Below the pieces are notes generated by a model. The model ran no database searches. It saw only the letters and a program-made list of their open reading frames with translations, and was not told the DNA's origin. DNA of 64,000 nucleotides from an uncultured Rhizobiaceae group bacterium (lineage in GTDB: Bacteria; Pseudomonadota; Alphaproteobacteria; Rhizobiales; Rhizobiaceae). Both the position numbers and the translations under genes were made by a program. Shown here one piece after another: positions 1-8,910 of this stretch. How positions within the stretch are numbered: the stretch's first letter is position 1; each line of letters opens with the position of its first letter. The stretch spans positions 1 to 64,000 of the forward strand of contig CALGMR010000014.1 of the NCBI GenBank assembly GCA_937958815.1, read 5' to 3'.

Positions 1-55
1 TCCGGTTGATCCGACCACCCTCCATCTCAGTGTTCTTTTGGAATGCATTTCAACA

Positions 56-1066
56 ATGACAACAGCAGCTGAACAGATCAACGGCGTGAACAAATCCGCA
101 TCTCGTGCACCCAATTTCAAATGGCGTGCGCGCAAAAGAAAATTGATGCCTTGGCTGTTTATCAGCCCGTATTTGGCGCTGTTTTTTCTTTTCACACTTT
201 TCCCGCTTTTGTTCACAGTCTACTTGTCATTCCACGCTTGGAACCCTGTAGCAGGACTGGCGAATATGGAATTTGTGGGGTTTGCCAATTACAATCAGGA
301 GCTCACAAGCCCGTGGTTCTGGAAATCAGTTTACAACACCCTATGGTTGGCCGTGGCGACGGGCATACCGCAACATGCTATTGCCATTCCCATCGCCTAT
401 CTTTTGGTGACTGCATTTAGAGGTGCTGTGCGTCATCTTTATACCGCGACCATGTTTGTTCCGTTCATCACGTCAACGGTGGCAGTCTCTCTCATTTTTT
501 ACACAATCTACTCGGGCAATACTGGCATTTTGAACCAATGGCTTTTGGCTCTTTCAGATGTCCCCATCATAGGTGTGTTGTTCGCTTGGGTGCCAGATGC
601 CATGCCGATCAGGTGGTTGAGCAAATCTGATCTCATCAAACCATCCATCGCCTTTGTTGTGATCTGGAAATATACGGGTTTCAATATTGTAATTTATTCA
701 GCTGGTTTTTTGACTGTGTCGAAGGATTTGTATGACGCGGCCAAGGTTGATGGTTGCAACGCATGGCAACAATTTTGGCACGTCGCTTTGCCCATGATAC
801 GGCCATTCATTTTCTTTGCATTGACCCTCACGATTATTGGCAACCTGCAATTGTTTGAAGAGCCATTTGTCTTGACGTCAGGGGACAGTGGTGGCGTTGC
901 TCAATCCGGTCTCACTATTTCATATTATTTGTATCTCATAGGTTGGGAATGGTTGGAGATGGGAGCTGCAGCAGCTGTTTCTCTGTTGCTGTTCATCCTG
1001 ATCGCATCTGCAACATCATTGCATTTCTATTTCAACGGCAAAAAAGGATTGGAGGGGAACCGATGA
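56..1066 (+). CDS. Sugar ABC transporter permease, MalF/UgpA type
   Basis: Inner-membrane subunit of a binding-protein-dependent sugar importer. After a charged cytoplasmic N-terminus (about 35 residues) the protein shows six or more hydrophobic helices. The EAA-type coupling loop that contacts the ATPase is visible near residues 220-245 (DLYDAAKVDG, then FWHVALPMIRP). I start at ATG 56; the frame is open to the window edge and a TTG at 38 is also possible, so the start is not certain. It overlaps the next permease gene by ATGA, so the two are translationally coupled. The solute-binding protein gene is expected just upstream, outside the window. The embedded beta-glucosidase suggests a beta-glucoside substrate, which is inference. 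Confidence 0.9.
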   Translation: MTTAAEQINGVNKSASRAPNFKWRARKRKLMPWLFISPYLALFFLFTLFPLLFTVYLSFHAWNPVAGLANMEFVGFANYNQELTSPWFWKSVYNTLWLAVATGIPQHAIAIPIAYLLVTAFRGAVRHLYTATMFVPFITSTVAVSLIFYTIYSGNTGILNQWLLALSDVPIIGVLFAWVPDAMPIRWLSKSDLIKPSIAFVVIWKYTGFNIVIYSAGFLTVSKDLYDAAKVDGCNAWQQFWHVALPMIRPFIFFALTLTIIGNLQLFEEPFVLTSGDSGGVAQSGLTISYYLYLIGWEWLEMGAAAAVSLLLFILIASATSLHFYFNGKKGLEGNR

Positions 1067-1887
1067 AACGTCTGCTTCCCAAAATATCTCTTCATACTGT
1101 GATGATTATCGGCGTCTTAGTGACGATCTTCCCTTTTGTTTGGGTAGCCCTCATGGGAACCCATTCCCGCAGTGACATTTTCTCGTCACCCCCACCATTT
1201 TATGTGGGTGACAATCTTTTGGTAAACTATGAAAAACTGTTGGAAGTGATGCCGTTTTGGACAGTGTTGTTCAACTCGCTATATGTTTCTGTATTGGGCA
1301 CAGCTGGTGCAGTTTTGTTTTGCTCGATGTGTGCGTATGGATTTTTTGCATATGATTTCAAAGGTAAGAACATTGTCTTTGGTGTGATGATTGCTTCCAT
1401 GATGGTGCCCCCAATTCTGACTATCATTCCCTCTTTCCTGACCATTAAATTTCTCGGAATTCTGGACACGCACTTTGCCCTTTGGTTTCCGGGCGTTGCC
1501 AATGCGTTCGGAATTTTCTTGATACGTCAATATATGGTCAACAGCATCACGCGTGATTTATTGGATGCTGCCAAAGTAGATGGCGCCTCTGATTTTCGAA
1601 TTTACTGGTCTGTCGTGTTGCCGTTGATCAAACCTGCTCTGGCCACGCTGGCAATCGTTATGTTTATCGGTCTCTGGAACAATTTCTTGTCTCCATTGAT
1701 CCTGATTTCATCGCCGGAAAAATATGTTCTCACTCTTGCTTTGCGGTCAGTTCAATCTGTCGCAAACTCTCCTTGGGGCGCAATTATGTTGGGCACGTTC
1801 TTGTCTATGGTTCCGCTTCTTCTCGCCTTTATGTTCTTCTCTAAACAAATGATGGCTGGCCTCACGGCTGGTGCTGTCAAAGGATAA
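1063..1887 (+). CDS. Sugar ABC transporter permease, MalG/UgpE type
   Basis: Second transmembrane subunit of the sugar importer. ATG 1063 overlaps the stop of the previous gene (ATGA) and follows a GGAGGGG ribosome site, giving 274 residues, the usual MalG length. Longer readings from about 943 run inside the upstream gene and are not needed. An N-terminal helix is followed by a periplasmic loop and the BPD_transp_1 fold. The EAA loop is seen as LLDAAKVDGASD followed by YWSVVLPLIKP. It pairs with the upstream permease, and the ATPase gene at 3272 completes the importer. Confidence 0.92.
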   Translation: MKRLLPKISLHTVMIIGVLVTIFPFVWVALMGTHSRSDIFSSPPPFYVGDNLLVNYEKLLEVMPFWTVLFNSLYVSVLGTAGAVLFCSMCAYGFFAYDFKGKNIVFGVMIASMMVPPILTIIPSFLTIKFLGILDTHFALWFPGVANAFGIFLIRQYMVNSITRDLLDAAKVDGASDFRIYWSVVLPLIKPALATLAIVMFIGLWNNFLSPLILISSPEKYVLTLALRSVQSVANSPWGAIMLGTFLSMVPLLLAFMFFSKQMMAGLTAGAVKG

Positions 1888-1889
1888 TT

Positions 1890-3272
1890 ATGACTGCTCC
1901 TGAAACTCTCGCGAAACGCTTTCCTGCCGATTTCCAATTTGGTGTTGCAACAGCGTCCTATCAAATTGAAGGCGCTGCGCGCGAAGGCGGCCGCAAACCT
2001 TCAATTTGGGATGCGTTCTCTCATATGCCGGGCCGTGTCTATCAAGGGCATACCGGCGACGTTGCGTGCGATCATTATAACCGTTGGGAAAGTGATCTTG
2101 ACCTTATTGCTTCACTCAATGTGGATGCGTATCGGTTCTCAATTGCATGGCCGCGCATCGTTCCTGATGGGCACGGTGCTCTAAATCTAGAAGGCCTCGA
2201 CTTTTACGATCGCCTTGTTGACGGTTTGGTTGAGCGCGGTATCAAGGTATTTCCAACATTGTATCATTGGGATTTGCCGCTCACTTTGCAGGGATTTGGC
2301 GGTTGGGCCTCCCGTGATACGGCCCAAGCATTTGCGGATTATACGACTGCCGTTGTATCCCGCATTGGCGATCGAATAGATGCTTTGGCGACATTCAATG
2401 AACCTTGGTGTTCGACGTATCTGGGCCATTTGATTGGCAAACACGCGCCTGGTGAGAAATCCTTAGAAGCAGCCTTGGCAACGGTTCATGTGACCAATCT
2501 TGCCCACGGTCTCTCCGTTCAAGCTGCGCGTGCTGTGCGTTCTGATATTCCAATGGGCATCGTTTTAAATGCTGTTTCAATCTATCCCGGCAGCAACAGT
2601 GAAGAAGATCTCGCGGCAGCAGAAAGATCTTTCCAGTTCAACAACGGTGTTTTCTTTGGCCCCATTTTTGATGGTGCTTACGATGAAGAATTCATGGGCG
2701 CATTGGGTGAGCATTTGCATGTTCAAGATGGTGACCTAAAGACCATCAACCAACCATTGGATTGGTGGGGCTTCAACTACTATTTTCCATCAACAGTAAA
2801 GCACGATGCTGATAAAGACGCCGTGTTCCCAGCAACAGTCGCCATCCCGTCCACCAATTCGAATGTCCGAACGGACATTGGCTGGGAAATTAAGGCGGAA
2901 GGTCTGCCGCATTTGTTGCGACAAGTTTACGATCGTTATGACAATCTGCCACCATGCTACATCACTGAAAACGGCGCTTGCTACAATATGGGTGTGGATG
3001 ATGATGGCACCGTGGATGATCAGCCACGTCTTGATTATCTGGACGCACACTTAACGGCTTTGGCCAATGCCATGGATGATGGCATTCCAGTCAAAGGCTA
3101 TTTCGCGTGGAGCTTGATGGACAATTATGAATGGGCCGAAGGGTATAAAATGCGCTTCGGTATTGTTCACGTGGACTATGATACGCAAGTCAGAACGATC
3201 AAGAAGAGCGGGCACTGGTACAAAGAACTCGCAAAGACCCATGTGTCATCTGTGGCAGAGGTCAACGAATAA
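1890..3272 (+). CDS. GH1 family beta-glucosidase
   Basis: Cytoplasmic retaining beta-glucosidase of glycoside hydrolase family 1, hydrolysing imported beta-glucosides to glucose plus aglycone. The acid/base motif TFNEPW puts the catalytic Glu at about residue 171, and the nucleophile motif ITENG puts the second Glu at about 360. The N-terminal signature (DFQFGVATASYQIEGA) and the C-terminal WSLMDNYEWAEGY sugar-binding segment are intact. At 460 residues it is full length for bacterial GH1, with no signal peptide. It sits two bases after the permease and overlaps the ATPase start (TAATG), so it belongs to the transporter operon. That supports uptake of intact beta-glucosides. Confidence 0.95.
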   Translation: MTAPETLAKRFPADFQFGVATASYQIEGAAREGGRKPSIWDAFSHMPGRVYQGHTGDVACDHYNRWESDLDLIASLNVDAYRFSIAWPRIVPDGHGALNLEGLDFYDRLVDGLVERGIKVFPTLYHWDLPLTLQGFGGWASRDTAQAFADYTTAVVSRIGDRIDALATFNEPWCSTYLGHLIGKHAPGEKSLEAALATVHVTNLAHGLSVQAARAVRSDIPMGIVLNAVSIYPGSNSEEDLAAAERSFQFNNGVFFGPIFDGAYDEEFMGALGEHLHVQDGDLKTINQPLDWWGFNYYFPSTVKHDADKDAVFPATVAIPSTNSNVRTDIGWEIKAEGLPHLLRQVYDRYDNLPPCYITENGACYNMGVDDDGTVDDQPRLDYLDAHLTALANAMDDGIPVKGYFAWSLMDNYEWAEGYKMRFGIVHVDYDTQVRTIKKSGHWYKELAKTHVSSVAEVNE

Positions 3273-4333
3273 TGGCTTCTGTTGAACTCAAAAATCTCAG
3301 CAAATCTTTTGGAGAAGTTGAAGTTCTTCATCAGCTGAATTTGACCGTCGAAGAGGGAGAGTTTGTTGCTCTCGTTGGGCCATCTGGTTGTGGTAAATCC
3401 ACATTGTTGCGCATTATCGCTGGGTTGGAAGAAGCGACATCTGGCGAAGTGTTGATGGATGACAAATGGGTCAACGACCTCACACCCCGTGAACGCAATA
3501 TCGCAGTGGTGTTCCAATCCTATGCGCTTTATCCCCACATGACTGTGGAGGAGAATATGGGCTTCAACTTGCGGATATCTGGTTTGAGCAAACCGGATAT
3601 CAAACAGCGTGTCAGCGAAGCAGCGGACATTCTTGACCTTGGCGATTTAATGAAACGAAAGCCGTCACAGCTTTCAGGGGGACAGCGCCAGCGTGTTGCA
3701 ATGGGGCGGGCCTTGGTTCGAAATCCCGATACATTTCTGTTTGACGAGCCATTGTCCAACTTGGATGCCAAACTTCGTGTTCAAATGCGTGAAGAAATTA
3801 AGCGGCTGCACCAAAGAGTGCGCACCACATCGATTTATGTCACTCACGATCAGATCGAAGCGATGACATTGGCCGATCGTGTGGTGATTATGAAAGATGG
3901 GCGCATCCAACAAATTGGTACGCCAACAGAATTGTACAAAAACCCTGCAAACGTGTTTGTGGCAGCGTTTATCGGGTCTCCTTCCATGAACCTGCTGGAC
4001 GGTCGTTTGGAATCAAAAGGCAAGAACAAGACATTGGTGCTTGCCGATGGTTCAAACTTGAGCGTGAACACAAAACCAGATTTGCCAGCCGATGGTGATG
4101 TGGTGGTGGGTTTGCGTCCAGAACATTTGAAATTGGTACAAGGCAAAGGGACCAAAAATGTTTTGTCAGGCTCTGTCGACCTCATTGAGCCGACAGGAGC
4201 GCAAAATCACTTGAAAATTTCGCTGGCTGGTCAGTCACTTGCAGTGGTGGATTCAAGTCTGGCACCATTGGCACTTGATGACACCATCAAAGTTACTATT
4301 GCGCCGGAACAAATTCACGTCTTCGCCAAGTGA
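3272..4333 (+). CDS. Sugar ABC transporter ATP-binding protein, MalK/UgpC type
   Basis: ATPase of the glucoside importer. Walker A (GPSGCGKST, residues 36-44), a Q-loop (FQSYALYPHM), signature LSGGQRQR, Walker B with LFDEPLSNLD, and the H-loop (YVTHDQ) are intact. A C-terminal TOBE/regulatory region of about 120 residues marks the CUT1 family, in which one ATPase homodimer serves the permease pair. Length 353 is normal. The ATG overlaps the stop of the beta-glucosidase gene by one base. It is the last gene of the operon and faces the convergent dioxygenase gene. Confidence 0.95.
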   Translation: MASVELKNLSKSFGEVEVLHQLNLTVEEGEFVALVGPSGCGKSTLLRIIAGLEEATSGEVLMDDKWVNDLTPRERNIAVVFQSYALYPHMTVEENMGFNLRISGLSKPDIKQRVSEAADILDLGDLMKRKPSQLSGGQRQRVAMGRALVRNPDTFLFDEPLSNLDAKLRVQMREEIKRLHQRVRTTSIYVTHDQIEAMTLADRVVIMKDGRIQQIGTPTELYKNPANVFVAAFIGSPSMNLLDGRLESKGKNKTLVLADGSNLSVNTKPDLPADGDVVVGLRPEHLKLVQGKGTKNVLSGSVDLIEPTGAQNHLKISLAGQSLAVVDSSLAPLALDDTIKVTIAPEQIHVFAK

Positions 4334-4350
4334 GTGGTGCTTCGAGGTTT

Positions 4351-4375
4351 GAGTGCCCAATGCGTACTCATTTTT
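4351..4375 (+). terminator. Possible weak intrinsic terminator after the glucoside operon
   Basis: GAGTGC pairs with GCGTACTC-side bases across a short loop (about 6 bp including one G-T pair) and is followed by TTTTT. It sits 18 nt after the ATPase stop and runs into the last bases of the convergent PhyH gene. The stem is short, so this is tentative. Confidence 0.35.
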
Positions 4376-5261
4376 ATGTGATGGTTTTGAAAGCTCTGTC
4401 CTTCAACCCTTTTTGAATTTCATAAATGGAAATGGGAACATCTGGCTGGGGCTGTGGAATTCGAATTGGTATATCTTTGAGACGTGGGGTGACTGTGGGT
4501 TCTCCACACAACATACGCGTGTTGTAATCTTCAATACCGTCCCATTTGGTCATAGACCCCATAATTGGGAATGCATCAGCTGCCATCATTTCATAAAACA
4601 AGATACGTCTTGAGCGGTTTGATGTGTTCAAAGCTGAACCATGAACAATGCGACCGTGATGAATGGAAATTGAACCCGCTGGCCCTTTCAGTTCGACAGC
4701 GTCTTTAAGGTTGAGACCAACGGCTTCTGGAACGAATGCTCCTGCAAAGACGCCATCCACATGATGGTCATATACAGGCCCTTTGTGGCTGCCCGGATAG
4801 ACCATCAACGGTCCATTTTCACTTTCCATATCATCAAGGATCACGCCAATTGCGAGTATATCGTCATTGGTATGCGGATAAAACGCATAGTCCTGATGCC
4901 ATTCTACGGCTGCTCCATAACCTGCGGATTTCATATTCAGCTTGGTTGTGTGCAATCTCAAATTTGGACCGGCCAAGTCCCGTGCAGGTGCAAGAATATG
5001 ATCAGAATACATCAACTCGCGTACGACATTGCTGATTGTGTGGGGAAGCTTGATGCGGCGCAGGCGCGGGGCCTCAGGTGAATGGCTGTCTTCCAAATCC
5101 AATCGATCATTGGATGCGGTCATGCCTCGCGCTTCATCTTCAAAACGACTGATCTCTGCGTGTATGTTCTTGAGAATGTCATCTGGAATGTGTCGCTCCA
5201 GAACCAAATAGCCATTCTGGTGATAAGACCTTATTTGCGTATCTGTCAGCACTTCAGCCAT
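4374..5261 (-). CDS. PhyH-family Fe(II)/2-oxoglutarate dioxygenase
   Basis: Non-heme iron dioxygenase of the phytanoyl-CoA dioxygenase (PhyH) family, 295 residues. The iron triad is visible: WHQD gives His122 and Asp124, and SIHHGRIVHGSA gives the distal His near 207. Arginines at about 218-219 could hold 2-oxoglutarate. Bacterial members oxidise many small molecules, so phytanoyl-CoA is not implied. The gene points away from a taurine/nitrate-type ABC importer across a 304-nt gap. The natural inference is that it oxidises a compound this importer brings in, as TauD does for taurine, but this is not a TauD-family sequence. The substrate is unknown. Confidence 0.88.
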   Translation of the reverse strand: MAEVLTDTQIRSYHQNGYLVLERHIPDDILKNIHAEISRFEDEARGMTASNDRLDLEDSHSPEAPRLRRIKLPHTISNVVRELMYSDHILAPARDLAGPNLRLHTTKLNMKSAGYGAAVEWHQDYAFYPHTNDDILAIGVILDDMESENGPLMVYPGSHKGPVYDHHVDGVFAGAFVPEAVGLNLKDAVELKGPAGSISIHHGRIVHGSALNTSNRSRRILFYEMMAADAFPIMGSMTKWDGIEDYNTRMLCGEPTVTPRLKDIPIRIPQPQPDVPISIYEIQKGLKDRAFKTIT

Positions 5262-5565
5262 GAGCTCTCTCCCACAACAATAGGCTGGGGGAAATCCGTT
5301 ATGCTTGTCAAATCGCAGAATTGCACCTTCGAAATTGGATTCATGAACTCGATTGAATTGGACCTAAAAAAATTTATTGGCCGTATGGGATTCCATGGCC
5401 AATTGTGCGAACGTGAATTATTCCGAAGCATATGAGGCTCAAAAGGTCGCTATTGGAAAAGCATAGACATCGCATCGATTGTTTCGTGCGACTATATTCC
5501 GGCGGCTTTTGTCATCGGGAAAAACGACAATACGTTCAATAATGATCGTTCAGGGAGAACTACCA
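5262..5565. promoter_or_regulatory. Divergent intergenic region, dioxygenase / ABC importer
   Basis: A 304-nt gap between divergent genes that must carry both promoters. I see no credible small gene in it. The one clear structure is an inverted repeat at 5376-5403, listed separately. No confident sigma-70 hexamers or riboswitch were recognised. Confidence 0.5.
5376..5403. repeat. Inverted repeat ATTGGCC-N14-GGCCAAT, possible operator
   Basis: Seven-base perfect arms (5376-5382 and 5397-5403), with additional ATGG/CCAT complementarity inside. It lies between the divergent PhyH gene and the ABC importer, where a regulator would bind. There is no T-run, so it is not a terminator. The function is inferred from position only. 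Confidence 0.4.
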
Positions 5566-6573
5566 ATGAACAAAACTTTCAAAAATATGTTGCTTGCAAC
5601 AGCAATGGTTGGCGCTGCTATGACATCTGCTCAAGCAGACGGTCACCTTAAAGAAATCACTGTTGCCTACTTCTTGGAATGGCCAACACCAAATCAGTTT
5701 GCTCAAACAAACAAAATTTATGAAAAAGAACTTGGTGTAAAAGTGAACTGGGTGTCATTCGACGCTGGTACAGCAATGTCCGCTGCGATGGCTTCTGGCG
5801 ATGTTCACATTTCTTTCTCACAAGGTGTAACACCTTTCCTCGTAGCAACTGCTGCTGGTCAAGACCTTCAGGTTGTTGATATCGCTGTGTCTTACTCAGA
5901 CAACGACAACTGCGTTGTGCGTTCTGAATTGGAAGTCACAAAAGAGAATGCTGCTGAAAAACTCAAAGGCAAGAAAGTTGCTGTGCCATTAGGAACAGCT
6001 GCTCACTCTGGTTTCTTGAAGCAAATCAAATATCTCAACATTGCTGAATCAGACCTGACAATCGTTGATATGTCACCATCAGATTCTGCTGCTGCGATCG
6101 CACAACCAAACACAGACCTTGCTATGGCTTGTGGCTGGGGTGGCTCACTTCGCAAAATGAAAGAGCACGGCAACCCAATCATCGAAGGTGCTGAAAAAGA
6201 ATCTGTTGTTGGTCAAGTATATGACGTGACATCTATTCCAACATCTTTCGGCGAAGAGAACCCTAAGCTTCTTGCTAAGTTCCTTAAAGTGACAGCTGAC
6301 ATGAATGCGAAATATGCAAAAGATTCTGCTGCCATGATGGGCGACATCCAGAAATCTGCTGGTATGGACCTTGATGGAACAAAGGCTGTTATCGGCACAT
6401 TCGTGTTCCCAACAGTTGCTGAACAGCTTTCTGAAAAATGGATGGGCGGCTTTGTTGCTAAAAACATGGCTGAAAGCGCTGCCAGCCTTGAAAAAGATGG
6501 CAAGATCAAAGCTCTGTCTGACTATGGTTCATTGGTGAACACTTCCTATTTGGAAGCTGCTTCAAAAATGTAA
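5566..6573 (+). CDS. ABC transporter substrate-binding protein, TauA/SsuA/NMT1-like
   Basis: Periplasmic binding protein of the taurine/sulfonate/nitrate family. ATG 5566 follows CAGGGAGA and begins a Sec signal peptide ending near SAQA-DG at residues 23-25. Readings starting at 5479 only add upstream sequence. The mature protein has the typical type-II binding fold, with opening strand EITVAYFLEWPTPNQ and a hinge segment with GKKVAVPLGTAAHSGFL. Length 335 is normal. Codon use is dominated by GCT/GTT/ACA with few rare codons, suggesting high expression. A strong hairpin follows the gene before the ATPase gene. The substrate is not determined; taurine is only one possibility. Confidence 0.9.
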   Translation: MNKTFKNMLLATAMVGAAMTSAQADGHLKEITVAYFLEWPTPNQFAQTNKIYEKELGVKVNWVSFDAGTAMSAAMASGDVHISFSQGVTPFLVATAAGQDLQVVDIAVSYSDNDNCVVRSELEVTKENAAEKLKGKKVAVPLGTAAHSGFLKQIKYLNIAESDLTIVDMSPSDSAAAIAQPNTDLAMACGWGGSLRKMKEHGNPIIEGAEKESVVGQVYDVTSIPTSFGEENPKLLAKFLKVTADMNAKYAKDSAAMMGDIQKSAGMDLDGTKAVIGTFVFPTVAEQLSEKWMGGFVAKNMAESAASLEKDGKIKALSDYGSLVNTSYLEAASKM

Positions 6574-6642
6574 TCAGTTTGGTGTGCTGAACTTAAGCCG
6601 CACAACTGTGCTGTAAAAATTCGCACACCAGTGGTTTGAATG

Positions 6643-6679
6643 AGGGTGCGGTGGAATTGTCTTCCGCCGCGCCCTTTTT
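6643..6679 (+). terminator. Intrinsic terminator/attenuator between binding protein and ATPase genes
   Basis: A 14-bp stem (arms 6643-6656 and 6662-6675, two G-T pairs) with a five-base loop is followed by a T-run. It lies within the importer operon, so it probably lets the binding protein be made in excess of the membrane subunits through partial termination or 3' end protection. Confidence 0.8.
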
Positions 6680-6702
6680 ACTTCTCATAAGAAAGTTAGT
6701 CG

Positions 6703-7506
6703 ATGTCGGGTCTCATTGTAGATGACATTTCAATGACCTTTGAACTGCCCGATGGCGGCAGTGTCGAAGCGCTGAAAAACGTTAGTATTGATATTAAAGA
6801 AGGCGAGTTGATTTCCGTGTTGGGGCCGTCCGGTTGTGGCAAGACAACACTGTTGAACATCCTCGCAGGATTCCTTGCTCCAACGGGTGGTAAGATCACC
6901 TTGAACGAACATGAAGTCACTGGGCCAAGTTCTGAGCGCGGAATGGTGTTCCAACAAGGCGCGCTGTTCGAGTGGATGAACGTGTCAAAAAATATTGGCT
7001 TTGGCCCCAAAATGAAGGGCACACCGCAATCCGATATTGATGCTCGTGTGAACGAGCTTTTGGGTATTGTGGGTCTTCAGGATTTCGCTCAAAAAATGAT
7101 CTACGAATTGTCTGGCGGCATGCAGCAACGTGTAGCTTTAGCCCGTTGTCTTGCCAACGATCCTGATGTGGTTTTGATGGATGAGCCTCTGGGAGCGCTC
7201 GACGCTTTGACCCGTGAAAAAATGCAAAGCCTTGTGCTCGATATTTGGAAGAAGACTGGCAAAACCATCATCCTCATCACCCACTCCGTGGAAGAAGCGT
7301 TGTTGCTTGGAGAACGTTTGATTGTCATGGCTCCACGTCCGGGGCGTATCCACAAAGAGTATCGCCTTCCATTTGCAGAAATTGGCGTTGGTGCCGATTT
7401 GCGCGAAGTGAAACAACATAAAGATTTTGGCAAAACCCGCGATGAAATCCTCAACATGATCTGGGACATGGAAGAGGAAATCATGGGTCGCACTGAAACA
7501 GCGTAG
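6703..7506 (+). CDS. ABC transporter ATP-binding protein, TauB/SsuB-like
   Basis: ATPase of the taurine/nitrate/sulfonate-type importer, 267 residues. Walker A GPSGCGKTT, the Q-loop (VFQQGALFEWM), signature LSGGMQQR, Walker B VLMDEPLGALD and the H-loop THSVEEA are intact. The sequence from the Q-loop through APRPGRI is typical of the NitT/TauT family. It lies 10 nt upstream of the permease gene and about 130 nt after the binding-protein gene, across an intra-operon hairpin. Confidence 0.93.
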   Translation: MSGLIVDDISMTFELPDGGSVEALKNVSIDIKEGELISVLGPSGCGKTTLLNILAGFLAPTGGKITLNEHEVTGPSSERGMVFQQGALFEWMNVSKNIGFGPKMKGTPQSDIDARVNELLGIVGLQDFAQKMIYELSGGMQQRVALARCLANDPDVVLMDEPLGALDALTREKMQSLVLDIWKKTGKTIILITHSVEEALLLGERLIVMAPRPGRIHKEYRLPFAEIGVGADLREVKQHKDFGKTRDEILNMIWDMEEEIMGRTETA

Positions 7507-7516
7507 GGGCGGGAAA

Positions 7517-8848
7517 ATGGCTCAAGAATTATTTGATGCACTGATCACAACATTTTGGATGATCATTGGCATCGCCGTGATCTTCGCACTCTTTCTCGCA
7601 ATCAGCGGTATTGTTTATTTCGTCTGGAATTTGATCAGTTCCAAAAGAAATCAGATGCGCGGCTATGGCAGTTTGAAAACAGTCACATTCGGAGATGAAA
7701 GTTCGGTCACGGCAAACCGCGTCGCATCTGTTGCGGGTGTCATTACTGTGTTTCTGATTTGGGGCATAGCGACGGGTTCGTCACTCCTGCCGTTCAGTTT
7801 GCCAAAGCCCTATACAGGATTGGCGCAATTTGAATATACGGCGGTCAATGCGGCTGGCGAAACTGGCAAAGGTCAAGTGGCTGTAAAGGTGTTCGAGTTT
7901 GGCTCGGAGGACAGCAAAGCGCCCGAAGCTCCAGCAGATGGTGCAACGGCATTCGTTGCCAACGATTCCGTGGCGTTGCCAGAACGCCGACGCAAAATTG
8001 TGCGCGTTCAACGAAACGACGAAGGCAGCAAAGAGGATGGTTACAAAATCACCGAAATCAATGGCCAGCCAATTGCCCCGGGCGGTTCCGTAGCATTCGA
8101 AGCCGGTGAAGTGGCTATGCTTACTTCTGGAAGTCTTCAGGTCCGGCCTGAAGAGGGGTTGACCATGGAAGCCCTATATTTGCCGCCACCGGAACAAGTC
8201 TGGAAACGTTTTGTGCAGCTTAATGCAGAGGGCTACCAAGGAGTAGGTCTTTGGGAAAACGTGATGTGGTCACTCATTCGCGTGGTTCTAGGTTTTTTCC
8301 TGGGCTGCTTGTTTGGCATTCCGCTTGGTTTTGCCATGGGCTTGAACTCTTGGTTGCGCGGTTGGTTTGATCCGATCGTGGAATTCATGCGCCCTGTTCC
8401 GCCATTGGCTCTTATTCCATTGGTCATCATTTGGTTTGGCATTGGCGAGCAAGGCAAAATCAGTCTTCTCTTCTTGGCGGCACTTTGGATTATGATCATT
8501 GGTGCACGCGCTGGTGTGTCCGGCGTCAACATTTCGAAAGTACACGCGGCTTACTCGCTGGGCGCGACCAAAAGACAATTGTTGAGCAAGGTCATCTTGC
8601 CGAATTCTCTCCCAGAAATTTTCACCGCAGCGCGTGTTGCGATGGGTGTTTGTTGGGGAACGGTTGTGGCGGCTGAATTGGTGGCTGCTGAAAAAGGCGC
8701 TGGTAAAATGATAATTGCCGCTTCCAAGTTTCAGCTGACCGACATTGTGTTGATCGGTATTATCATCATTGGTGTGATCGGTTTTGGCATCGATGTGTTG
8801 ATGCGCATGGCTGAAAACAAACTGGTGCCTTGGAAGGGGCGCGGCTAA
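7517..8848 (+). CDS. ABC permease, TauC/SsuC-like, with an N-terminal extracytoplasmic insertion
   Basis: Membrane subunit of the NitT/TauT-type importer, 443 residues against about 250-280 for TauC or SsuC. The C-terminal 230 residues carry the BPD_transp_1 fold, with an EAA loop seen as HAAYSLGATKRQLLSKVILPNSLPE-type sequence near residue 340. The extra N-terminal part has two predicted membrane helices (about 10-35 and 72-95). These enclose a basic cytoplasmic loop and are followed by about 130 polar, strand-rich residues, probably periplasmic. That domain is unfamiliar to me; it may cap the channel or dock the binding protein. The start ATG 7517 follows GGGGCGGG. Confidence 0.88.
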   Translation: MAQELFDALITTFWMIIGIAVIFALFLAISGIVYFVWNLISSKRNQMRGYGSLKTVTFGDESSVTANRVASVAGVITVFLIWGIATGSSLLPFSLPKPYTGLAQFEYTAVNAAGETGKGQVAVKVFEFGSEDSKAPEAPADGATAFVANDSVALPERRRKIVRVQRNDEGSKEDGYKITEINGQPIAPGGSVAFEAGEVAMLTSGSLQVRPEEGLTMEALYLPPPEQVWKRFVQLNAEGYQGVGLWENVMWSLIRVVLGFFLGCLFGIPLGFAMGLNSWLRGWFDPIVEFMRPVPPLALIPLVIIWFGIGEQGKISLLFLAALWIMIIGARAGVSGVNISKVHAAYSLGATKRQLLSKVILPNSLPEIFTAARVAMGVCWGTVVAAELVAAEKGAGKMIIAASKFQLTDIVLIGIIIIGVIGFGIDVLMRMAENKLVPWKGRG

Positions 8849-8878
8849 GTCCACTCCTTACAAATCCGAAAATTATAG

Positions 8879-8910
8879 AAGGGCGTTTTGGTTTTCCAAA
8901 GCGCCCTTTT
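8879..8910 (+). terminator. Intrinsic terminator of the TauABC-like operon
   Basis: AAGGGCG and CGCCCTT arms with an inner TTTGG/CCAAA stem are followed by TTTT. It begins 30 nt after the permease stop and ends the operon. Confidence 0.85.

Noticed and set aside
5566..8848. Naming the NitT/TauT-type importer tauABC
   Set aside because: The adjacent oxygenase is PhyH family, not TauD, and the permease is enlarged, so taurine specificity is unsupported.
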